Source of the DNA: Hormiphora californensis
Lineage: Eukaryota; Ctenophora; Tentaculata; Cydippida; Pleurobrachiidae
Length of the DNA stretch: 64,000 bases
Reading direction: 5' to 3'
Assembly: GCA_020137815.1 (NCBI GenBank)
Contig: CM035354.1
Coordinates: forward strand, 5,904,015 to 5,968,014
Shown piece by piece: positions 33,302 to 43,855 of this stretch. The position numbers and the translations under genes were made by a program. Position 1 is the stretch's first letter. Each line of letters begins with the position of its first letter. Below the pieces are notes generated by a model, which worked only from the letters and a program-made list of their open reading frames with translations, was not told the origin of the DNA and ran no database searches.

Positions 33302-36300
33302 AGTTGGTCCACCTGCCACCACCTCCTATCGGTTTCCCCCGGGCAACAGGGTCACACGGAGTACCTTTTCCCCATCCCCTTTTCCCCTTGATCGATTTTC
33401 AGGTCCGTGTGGCCGTGGCTAAGCGTGGCTGTGTATCAAAAATACGGAAAAAAATCATAAAATACAAAACACAAAAAGATCTTCTTGGCTAGGCGGCCCA
33501 CAGTGTATCATCGCCAACTATTACGTTCCTACCCCGCCTTCCCCGGCTTAGGGTTACCCGTGGAACAGGCACCTTCCAGCCACCTGTGGACCTCCAATGC
33601 CCCTTTATCTACTAACCCACTAACCAATCCTGATACTAATCTGCTAACCCCCTAAACCTCCCATTAATAGGGTACCCCGATCCAGAGAGAATAGTATACC
33701 CCTTACCCCGCGCCTGAGAGGATAGTTTACCCCGCTCCACAGAGGATAGTTGCCCCGATCCAGAGAGAATAGTATACCCCTTACCCCGCGCCTGAGAGGA
33801 TAGTTTACCCCGCTCCACAGAGGATAGTTGCCCCGTTCCGGAGAGAATAGTATACCCCTTACCCCGCGCCTGAGAGGATAGTTTACCCCGCTCCACAGAG
33901 GATAGTTGCCCCGTTCCGGAGAGAATAGTATACCCCTTACCCCGCGCCTGAGAGGATAGTTTACCCCGCTCCACAGAGGATAGTTGCCCCGTTCCGGAGA
34001 GGATAGTATACCCCTTACCCCGCGCCTGAGAGGATAGTTTACCCCGCTCCACAGAGGATAGTTGCCCCGTTCCGGAGAGGATAGTACACCCCTTACCCCA
34101 CACCTGAGAGGATAGTTTACCCCGCTCCACAGAGGATAGTTGCCCCGTTCCGGAGAGGATAGTATACCCCTTACCCCGCGCCTGAGAGGATAGTTTACCC
34201 CGCTCCACAGAGGATAGTTGCCCCGTTCCGGAGAGGATAGTATACCCCTTACCCCACACCTGAGAGGATAGTTTACCCCGCTCCACAGAGGATAGTTGCC
34301 CCGTTCCGGAGAGGATAGTATACCCCCTACCCCGCGCCTGAGAGGATAGTTTACCCCGCTCCACAGAGGATAGTTGTCCCGTTCCGGAGAGAATAGTATA
34401 CCCCTTACCCCGCGCCTGAGAGGATAGTTTACCCCGCTCCACAGAGGATAGTTGCCCCGTTCCGGAGAGGATAGTATACCCCTTACCCCGCGCCTGAGAG
34501 GATAGTTTACCCCGCTCCACAGAGGATAGTTGCCCGTTCCGGAGAGGATAGTATACCCCTTACCCCACACCTGAGAGGATAGTTTACCCCGCTCCACAGA
34601 GGATAGTTGCCCCGTTCCGGAGAGGATAGTATACCCCTTACCCCGCACCTGAGAGGATAGTTTACCCCGCTCCACAGAGGATAGTTGCCCCGTTCCGGAG
34701 AGGATAGTTGCCCCGATCCAGAGAGAATAGTATACCCCTTACCCCGCGCCTGAGAGGATAGTTTACCCCGCTCCACAGAGGATAGTTGCCCCGTTCCGGA
34801 GAGGATAGTATACCCCTTACCCCGCACCTGAGAGGATAGTTTACCCCGCTCCACAGAGGATAGTTGCCCCGTTCCTGAGAGGATAGTTTACCCTGTTCCT
34901 GGGAGGATAGTTTACCCCGTTCCAGTTAGATCATAATGCTTCACATATATGTCCCCGTTACAGATCCACCATATAGACATATAGATACACACCCGTACGC
35001 TGAAAGTGTCGGTTCGTGCTGAAAAGCTGCAAGGATGGCCGGGTAAACCATCCACTAACGGACCAAATGTGGCGGTGGGATTCCGTTACCGCTGTGCACC
35101 GGTGGCAGTGTTAAGACCCCCAAACCCGGCTCTTCTTCTAACAAACCGATGACTATGTATACACAGTGATTGGTTTGAAACTCACCCCCAAAACTTACTC
35201 ATCTTATTCGACATGAGTACTAACACCCGTAAACCAAGGAAGGTCTGGTCTAAGCAAGAGAACCTAGACTTGGTGTACTGCTACTACAGCAGCAACCCAG
35301 GCACATCCGGATCCTGGAAGAGGCTCGAACGCCTATGGGAAGACAAGGGACACGACCCATTAACAGGTGCCAAACTCTCAAGCCAGTTCAGATCAATAGA
35401 GAAATCTGGACACATGGTAACACCGCAGGAGATGGCTGATCAGCGAATGCTAGCAGGGCTAGCAGCATCTGGCCTAAATATACTCCCGGAAGTGGATCTC
35501 ACGGTGAATGATAACACTGCGGGTCCGAGTACCTCGGCAAATGGGGACACCACCGATCCCCCACCACCACCCCCAACTAGAGCGCCACGAACGAAATGGA
35601 CCACAGAAATGAACATTACGCTCGTGTTCATCCACTCGTACTCACAACCTGACAAAAGAGGAGTATGGAACCGAGTGGAGGAAAGGTGGTCAAAGACAAC
35701 CTACCCTTCCAAGACTGATGACCAGCTTAGATCCCAACTGAGATCTATAACTCAGTCGGGACTCCTTTCACCACAGAAGCTGATGGAAATCAGAACAGCG
35801 GCCGTAGCCGACCGTGAAGCAACTGAATCGGCACGACAGGCTGTGGTAGAGGACAACCCACCCCCAGAAACCATTGAACCCCCCACAAACCCAGTGGAAG
35901 AGGAAGAGGAAGAGGAAGGGCCATCACCGAACCCTGAAATCGTGGAGCAGTTCAAGAAACTACTCGAGGAACCAAGCTCCATCAAAGTCACCGACTTGAG
36001 GCATGTCCCCTGGGGGAAGCTACGAGTGGCAATTGACCGACTCAGCCCGGTAATCAAGTCCTTTGAAACTCCAGACCTTACCACACTGAACACGCTACTG
36101 ATGGCCGTAGCCCATGTGGTCCGAGAACAGATGGGCGTTAAGGCACCAAGCGAACCCACCAACAACACCCCCAGAAGGAATAAACAACCTATGTGGCTGC
36201 GACGACTCGAAGAGAGTGTCGCCAAGCTTCGCTCAGACCTCTCCAGGCTGACCGAAATGAGCAGAGGTGCCACCCACAAGTTCCAAACTATAGATATTAT

Positions 36301-39282
36301 CTATAGAAGATACCCGCTGCTGCCCAAGAAGGGCTATAAACAAGTTATAGAAGAAGTGAAGCAGAGACTGCTAGCGAAGGCCGGAAAGATTAAGAGATAC
36401 AAGAAGAAGCAGCAGACATTCGTTGACAACAACCTGTTCCAGAACAACCAACGAAACTTTTACCGGAAACTGGAGAAACGTGGATCGGACCCCACGCCAC
36501 TCGATTGTACTCCAGAAGACCAGACCAGGACGCTTAACTTCTGGAAAAATATCTGGGAAAACGAGGCTGGTCATAACACTGAAGCAGAATGGTTAGACGG
36601 AGTCCAGGAGAACTTTGAAACAGTCAGCCAACAGGAAGAGTTTCAGATCACCACGGAAAGAGTTGCAGCTCGGGTGAAAGGAATGACCAACTGGTCAACC
36701 CCAGGTATAGATGGTCTCCACGCCTTCTGGATTAAACACACGACTTGCCTCCATGGTCGGATAGCTGAGCTACTCAACGAAAGTCTCATTACGAGTCAAG
36801 TCCCGGCATGGATGACTGAAGGCAGGACCTTCCTCCTGATTAAAGACCCCAAGAAGGGAATGTCAAACCCGGGGAACTTTAGACCCATAACCTGCCTTCC
36901 GAACCTCTGGAAGCTGTATACAGGAATATTATCAGAAGACATCTACCAGCACCTCGATGTAAACGGGCTCTTTCCGGAAGAGCAGAAGGGGTGCCGCAAA
37001 AAGAGTCGAGGATGTAAAGAACAACTAGCAATTGACAAACTTATCCTACGTCATTGCAAACGCTCAAAGTCTTCCTTGTATATGGCTTTCATAGACTATC
37101 AGAAGGCATACGACTCGATCCCCCACTCCTGGATCCTTAAGTCAATGGAGATGTGCGGGATAAACCCTCAGATAATCCGACTATTCGAGTCATCATTCCA
37201 GCAGTGTATTGTCAACATCGTCCAATCTGGGTCAGACTTAGGTAAAATACACATCAAGAGAGGCCTCTTCCAAGGAGACTCCGTCTCCCCTATTCACTTT
37301 ATTATAGGCCTGATCCCCCTGTCCATGCTCCTAGCTGCCCAAGGAAGAGGCTACACCATATCTGAACCCAGTAAGCTCCAGATCCAGATATTAGTATTAA
37401 CCACCGCCTATACATGGACGATCTTAAGCTGTATGCCAGCTCGAAAGAGGACCTTCAGCAGCTCTTAGCAGTCACTGAGAAGTTTAGCACTGACATCAAC
37501 ATGTCCTTTGGTCTATCCAAGTGCGGAGCTCTAGACATTGTGGACGGAGTCAGAAGTCGGATGCAGGGAATAAGCCTACCAAGTGGAGACAGAATACCCG
37601 AGGTGGAAGATGGAGGCTATAAGTACCTCGGCATCCTGGAGGTTGACCGTATTCTTCATCAAGAAATGAAAGCTAAGGTCAAAGCCGAATACACCCGAAG
37701 AGTCAAGAAACTACTGTCCTCGAGCCTGCAAGGCAAGAACCTCATCACAGCAATCAACACATGGGCAATACCTGTGATCCGTTACGGTGCCGGAATACTG
37801 GACTGGTCCACTTCCGAAGCCAGTGGACTAGACATGATGACTAGGAAGATCCTGAGAAGAGGAGTCATCAAGAGCAACAGTGACATTGACCGGCTGTATG
37901 TTTGCAGGAAACTGGGAGGAAGGGGTCTCCAACGGATTGAAGATGTCATTGTGAAGGAAGAGACAGGACTAGTGACATTCTTCACCAATTCCACGGACCC
38001 CAAGATCCGTGCCCTCCACACGGCGATGCAGTCTGAAGATATGCTAACTGGACCTCCAGAAGACGCAGAAGCCCTGAAGGAAAGACTACAGACGGAACTT
38101 ATAGAGAAATGGAAACACAAAGTCTTACATGGAAGATTCCTGAAGCAACTTGAAGAAGGGGGATGCGACCCTGACGCGACCTGGGCCTGGCTCAACAAAG
38201 AGAGCCTCAGCAGATACACCGAAGCCGATGTCTTTGCTGCCCAGGATCAAGCCATTCGCACGAACTGGTTGAGAGCTGCCATACAGAAAGAGAATGAAGT
38301 GACTGAGAAGTGCCGGATCTGTAACCAACACAACGAGTCAGTGGAACACATCCTAAACGGATGCACGAAACTTGCCAACGGAGACTATAAACTCCGACAC
38401 GATCGAGTAGCTGCTGCCCTGCACTGGGGAATATGCAAGGACCACGGATTTCCTACCGAATCAAAGTGGTGGAGCCACTATGCAGAGAAAGTGCTCGAGA
38501 ATGAGAACTGCAAGATCCTCTGGGATTTCCACATTCAGACGGATAACCCCATCGAGGCATGTAAACCTGACGTGGTCCTTCTAGACAAACTAAAGAAGGA
38601 AGCGCTTCTGATCGATGTCGCTGTACCAAAGGACAGGTCAGTCTCGGACAGGGAGATGGAGAAGATCGAGAAGTACCAAGAACTACGGAGGGAGCTCACA
38701 CGAATTTGGGATCTTAAAAAGGCCACGGTCATCCCTATCGTGATCGGAGCTCTTGGCGGAGTCAGCCCCCGACTGGAGAAGTACCTGACTGCTATAACCC
38801 GCCAAATTTACCCTTCACAGCTTCAAAAGTCAGTCCTCTTTAACTCGATGAACACGCTCCGGAAAGTTCTCGACATGTAATATTACCTCCCGAGCTGTCC
38901 CCCCTGTTATTGTCAATTATTTTTTTACCCTTTTTACCCGTTCCTGCTTGCCCCTAGATTTCCCTAGATTCAGACAGTTTGCTTCTTCAGTTCCTGATAA
39001 GTTGCCTCTTCTTAGGCTCCGTTCCAGAAGGTTGGGCTTCTTTCCAGATAGCTTAGGAGGTCTTATGCTCCGCCACCATGAGCTTTAACTCCCCTTTAAA
39101 TGTTTTCCCTTACTTTATCCCATATGTACATTGTTCAACTTTCCCCTATGTACATTGTTTTACCTACCTTTACTCCGCAGGCCCTCCGGGCCCTCAGATC
39201 CAACAGGATCCGGGCTCGGGGGATTTAACCCTGCTCACGCATGGGACCTTACGGCCCCATGCGGGAGTGGTGCGTGTAGTGG

Positions 39283-39342
<60 letters not shown>

Positions 39343-41001
39343 TATGATCGATCATCTATTACAACATTAACTATCTTCCTATAATCATCGTTATAACACG
39401 CCCTTGTTGATATTACATTTTACAGGTGTCATCAAATATCCGTTACATTTATTATTTTGTTTTGCAGTTCGAACATATTCATACCCAGGATTGTAATTAC
39501 ATAATGAGGACGTAAAGGGGCGGGGCTCTATCATTTCTCCGTGACGGGAGCGCGAAACATTATTTTGCAGGGGATATAACAGCCTGCAGAGTGACAGAGA
39601 AAAGAGAACAATGATAAATATGGGGTCGTGAAATGGGGCATATTATGTGAAAGAGATGGGATATATATACTGTGCACGATCCCTCTAATGGGGGCTTCTT
39701 CTTTTAGAGCCTCTTGATGTTTCTCATTACATTTTGTAGCTGGTCACACACTTCCCCAAAGTTGTCTTCTTCTTTAGAAATAGGATGCTTGTTTCTGATT
39801 GATTTCACATTTCTTATTATTTGTCGATCCTAGAATCTTTCCAGGAACCGGAAATTGAATTCTTAGATTTGTTATTCAGCGACACACGATTCAGAGAGAG
39901 AGAACTTGGTTATCGATACTCTTTTTATCACTCTCCAATATATGCTTGCTCTCTATCTGTCTCTTTCTAATCGCCCCTTTCTCTCTGTTTCTCGAATACA
40001 CTTGTCCTCACTTGGGAGAGGGAGGGGAGAGATAGAGAGAGAGAGAGATAAAAGAGAGAGCGCCAGCGTCCTAAGATTGTGTACTATTCCCATTGTGTCC
40101 CCTCTCTCAATGTCCCTTACTTGAAGCTTCTTTGTGTATTGGGGGTTAGTGCTGTGTGTGTGTTAGATTAGATTGACTCTCTTGTTGTTTAGTATCTCTC
40201 AACACTCGTCACTCTTAGTAACTTAGAAGTCCTGCTTTCTAGTTTTGTCAAGTTCAGTGCATTGTGTTTCAATTGTACTTCTTAAGTATAGAGAGAATCA
40301 AATCAGTACGCTATGGATATTGATGACACTTTGGATGCCCTGGGAGAGAAGGCTACCTAGTATGAGGAATACACTATATCCAGTCAGGGGGAGGAAGTTA
40401 CAGGTGATTGGAATAACATTAGTATTGTCATTGACCATTGTTTATCATTTAATTGTTCGGTTTTATGTTTTCAGTTTTGGGTTTTTAATCCCTGCTTTTT
40501 CATATCAATTTATCTCCAACATGTAGCATTTTGACTGTCTAACTGTCTGTATGTTATGGGATAACTATCCCATAATGGTCTCAGTCCTAACTTGCACTCT
40601 GTATCACTAATGACGAAGTTGCTAGCTTCCCATGTATCTTAGACTCAAGACTCGCTACCGACAATTATATTTGATCTTCTTATCGTACCTGTATCTTTTC
40701 TTTATAATTTCTTTTTTATCAAGTTCAAGTGTTTCCACGATACTCGATAGATCTTTATTCTGTTCTCAGGTCTCAACCTTGTTGTGCTCTGGATGCTGTA
40801 GAGGTGTCGCGTGTAGCAGGAGTGGAGAGCGCAGGAGGAGTAGAGAGCGAAGTAAGCAGAGAAAGAGAAAAGAGAGAGCGGAGACGAGTAGATCGGAGAG
40901 AGAGCGCAATTGCTAGAGAAGAGACTGTTAGAGTAGCGAGAGGATAGAGAGCTCGCGTAGATTCTAGGAGCTCGCTGGCTCTCTCCGACTCCTCTCTCTC
41001 A

Positions 41002-41046
<45 letters not shown>

Positions 41047-43063
41047 CTCCCTCTGTCTCTCTCTCTGTCTCTCCCTCTCTCTCTCTCTCTCTCCCTCTCT
41101 TTTCCTAATGGATATCCCATTTTCAGCGGGCGTGTGGAACTGGTTTAACTACGCTAAGAGTACGATCGATGCTGGCCTTGACTCAGCACACAGCTACCTT
41201 GAAGATAACCCGGTTAGTAAACTGAAAAAAAAGGATTCAGCTCATGAATGTTAATTTGTATAAGTAATTTCTTGTTTTACTCCCTTTTCTTTCTTCTGAA
41301 CGTAGACTAACAATTCTTACAATACATTTTCGAGTCTGAAATTATTGTAGAACTGATCAGAGCAGAGAGGGTAAGCATCATACCTCTTCAGTTTATAACA
41401 ACTCTAACACTAAACATTTGGGTTTTCCATCAAGCGGTTTTATGCCAAAAGATTAGCAAAACCGTAAAAAAGTGGCCCGACACACTTGCATATTTCCCTC
41501 TCTCTTTTTTCCTTCCCTTCCTCTCCCCCTCCCACTCCCTCTCTCTCCCTCTCTCACTGACACATCTCTATATCTTCAGACCCTGCAAGGGACGACCAAC
41601 ATGATATATTCAGTGGGGGAGGAGGCTCACAAGAAGTTGGCCGCGGCAGGAGGAGTCGCTGGTGGAGTTATGGTAAGACAACCCCTCCCAAGACAACCTT
41701 CTCTTTTCTGAATTCCAGGAATAATGAGCCATGTTAATTTCTTAATTTCTTCTCCCTTTTAGAACTCAGTATCAACCTACGGTTCCGTTCTACTTTCCTC
41801 TGTTTCTGCGACAAAAAACCCTGGTAAGTTCTGCGAAAGCCACTAACAATTAGTTTGTGTGTAAAACGCTTGAAGTTACTCTGACCAGACCATCTGTTTA
41901 CATCATCAAAACGCCAGTCGAACTTCTATCGCTAGTTTTCTCAATCTGCTTGTGAAGAGTGGATCCCTGTTTTCGCGCAGTATGTATCACGCGCGCACAC
42001 ACTGGCTCTCTTCAGCCTCGTGGCTGGACGTTCCGTTGCTCACATCATCATTCATCGGCTTGATGATTCCACGTTATCAACTTATATTATACACTTCACT
42101 TTCCCAAGTCATGAACAACAATCTCAAATGTTTCAGATCCCATTATCCTGTGTATAATCTCTGATAAACACATTGACGTGTCTGTCCTCAACGCCGCATT
42201 CAACAACTGCTTCAGTAAAATCACCACCAATACATATGACGTTGTCTCCGGTCTGGCTGCTCAGCTAGTTGGTCCCGCCTCGGCTATTGAAGGATGTAGG
42301 CTGAGGGTCCAGGCAGCCAGAGCCCAGAAGATAGTGGGAGACACTGATGTGGCTGTTGCGGTGGAGAGTTTTGTTAACGAGATAGTGCCTGGAACGTAAG
42401 TCATTTCTATCTCTTTTTCAGACTTCTTCCCAACTTTTTTATAAAAGATAATTGTTTAATTAATTAATTAATTTAAATGTCTGATGATAAAACCCTAAAA
42501 CCCCGCTCTCTCTCTCTCCTCAGGTGGGTTGAACAGTACTGCATGTTAGTCAGTGACGTGCAGCACGAGATAGACCTGCACGTGTTCAGTCAGCCTGTAA
42601 ACGTACCAACAGATCTAACTGTTAGGAGCAAGGAGGCCACTCCCGCTGAGTATGCACTCCGATCATCTGGATACGCCAAATCAATCATTGAGGTTCGTGT
42701 TTTAGTGTTTACCATTCTCTATCTCAATTCTAATCGATTCTTGTTTTGAAATTAAACTCCATAGTTTCAAACCAGTTTGGTGGGTGAGTTTAGTGGAAAC
42801 TATGGAGTTCACTACCATTCTCACAACCCAATTTTAGTTAAACTAACCACCTCCCCTTTTTCCAGGTGATCTCCGAGACTTTCCCTGAGGTAAACATTAA
42901 GGATTGGTACACCCCCTTCGTAGGAGTCTCCAACAGACAGGTCCTGGGTCTGGTGTCCCAACTTCTGGTGGCCCTGTACGTACAGAAGCTTATCAACACC
43001 ATGCCCCCCGCCAAGGAGGGAGAGGATGAGGGTGGTATTGAGGGAGAGCTCGAGAGGACGTAG
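32288..43063 (+). CDS. PRRC1: PRRC1 homologue, 8-9 exons, 8.2-kb second intron
   Basis: Exons 32288-32422, 32829-32919, 41127-41212, 41580-41672, 41763-41823, 42137-42395, 42524-42692 and 42866-43063; a 36-bp micro-exon at 41338-41373 (reading SEIIVELIRAER) is possible. Without it the protein is 363 residues. The short N-terminus (MADDEVAAITENM; SPPHSPSN) is acidic and Ser/Pro-containing rather than strongly Pro-rich as in vertebrates. The C-terminal domain is clear: VSVLNAAFNNCF, GPASAIEGCRLRVQAAR, VAVESFVNEIVPGTW, IKDWYTPFVGVSNRQ. It matches the Maf/inosine-triphosphatase-like fold of PRRC1, a Golgi/ER-exit-site-associated protein. Linking exon 2 to exon 3 across the large intron rests on phase (t|cg) and on SGVWNWFNYAK matching the start of the family's conserved region. 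The intron contains a minisatellite and a retrotransposon. Confidence 0.88.
33189..33298 (+). repeat. (GA)n microsatellite
   Basis: About 110 bp of gagaga with a few ggg/gat interruptions, in PRRC1 intron 2. It lies on the left side of the minisatellite/retroelement block; a similar (GA)n tract lies on the right side. Confidence 0.95.
33660..34925 (-). repeat. 78-bp minisatellite, about 16 copies
   Basis: cgcctgagagg recurs at 33711, 33789, 33867 and onward every 78 bp. Each unit is three diverged subunits sharing (a/g)gagagaatagt..cccc: gataGTTTACCCC, gataGTTGCCCC and ataGTATACCCC. Because 78 is 3 x 26, the minus strand has two long frames with a 26-residue period; I regard these as by-products, not genes. 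Confidence 0.95.
35213..38880 (+). CDS. non-LTR retrotransposon protein: two SANT/Myb-like domains, reverse transcriptase, restriction-like endonuclease
   Basis: Two overlapping frames (35213-37468 and 37414-38880) are one protein broken by a single frame change at about 37375-37395. Residues about 10-66 (KVWSKQENLDLVYCYY ... FRSIEKSG) and 127-183 (KWTTEMNITLVFIHSY ... LRSITQSG) are two related SANT/trihelix-like DNA-binding units. The reverse transcriptase has AFIDYQKAYDSIPH, GLFQGDSVSP and YMDD. The C-terminus has a CCHC knuckle (CRICNQHNESVEHILNGC), then KPDVVLLDKLKKEALLID (the R/K-P-D-x12-14-D pattern of restriction-like endonucleases) and YQELRREL. This places it with the R2-type branch of target-specific elements. 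No apurinic endonuclease is present. The element presumably cuts its DNA target and primes reverse transcription in the nucleus. The frameshift falls just before the YMDD box, so this copy is probably inactive unless the shift is an error. Confidence 0.88.
39285..39338 (+). repeat. (GA)n microsatellite
   Basis: Perfect gagaga run of about 50 bp at the 3' border of the retrotransposon block. Confidence 0.95.
39339..41126 (+). other. remainder of PRRC1 intron 2
   Basis: No gene recognised. It contains short GA runs near 40020-40060, an inverted GA/CT pair (40850-40930 against 40990-41100) and a long polypyrimidine tract (41007-41100) just before the exon-3 acceptor at 41126. Confidence 0.6.
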
Positions 43064-43855
43064 ATAGACAATTGACACTTGAAGTGCAGGAATTTCTCTT
43101 TGAACTAAAAAATATATTGGACTCTTTTATTTTCTTAGCGTGATTGTCCACGTTGTTTTGCTTCCTCTTCAACACATGATGCTTTGTGTTTTTTTGTGTG
43201 TTAAGAGTAAGAGGGAGCGAGTGTGATAAATCGATAAAAAGATAGGACTCTGGATCCATTATGGGATTAATATGTTCAACACGATATATGCATGCGACAG
43301 TACTGTTTCTTTTTGCGTGTGTAGTGGTTTTGATGTTGTTATTTAACGATTGTTGAGCGAGGTGATGTTGTTGTGTTATAACCCAAATCATCAATTGAGC
43401 TCTCAGTATATTGGCTGTTTTATTGGTCTTCCTCTCCCTAAATACCAACAATATTTCCCCATACCACTTTCATTCTCTCTTTTTTCCCAACCTTCATTCT
43501 GTTTAGCGTTCAATGTCACAAGCTCTAAAAAGAGAAGTTATTCACAAGATAAGAAAGTCAAGACGGAAGCCGGGAAGCCAACATGAGCTAGTCAAAATGG
43601 TAAGAGCTTGTTGCCTGTTGGGATAATTATAAATTATATACGGCCAGACTGTAGCAAGCCGGATGTTTCACTTTCACTTTACCGAATCAAGCTCCACTGG
43701 TGATTGGCGATAATTTAAGTGACTGTGAAATTTGAAAATCAGAGAGGTGTCCCGTGGCCTGGTGGCCACTGATTGGCCCAGTCACGGTTATAAAATGATA
43801 ATTCACTTATCCCAATTCCGTATTTGCATTGGTAATTCTGACAGTACTCACAAAC

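Larger units (their letters stand above)
33298..39284 (+). mobile_element. candidate full non-LTR retrotransposon inserted in a (GA)n tract
   Basis: The block between the (GA)n tracts at 33189-33298 and 39285-39338 contains a 78-bp minisatellite, about 280 bp of unique leader, the RT-encoding region 35213-38880 and about 400 bp of 3' sequence. If the GA tracts are one split target, the whole block is the element and the minisatellite is its 5' UTR. The exact 5' end is not proven: the minisatellite may predate insertion. Confidence 0.4.

Noticed and set aside
33636-34854. Long minus-strand frames (294, 343 and 115 codons)
   Set aside because: They are the 78-bp minisatellite read in phase; two frames are open at once and both are perfectly periodic, as expected from a repeat whose unit is a multiple of three.
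33660-34925. CRISPR-like regular array
   Set aside because: Units are contiguous tandem repeats without unique spacers, in a eukaryotic intron.
39078-39370. Frames ending in Arg-Glu repeats
   Set aside because: Produced by the (GA)n tract.
43513-43599. Possible alternative first exon of gene A (MSQALKREVIHKIRK)
   Set aside because: It ends in phase 0 at its donor, which does not fit the phase-2 acceptor at 44920.
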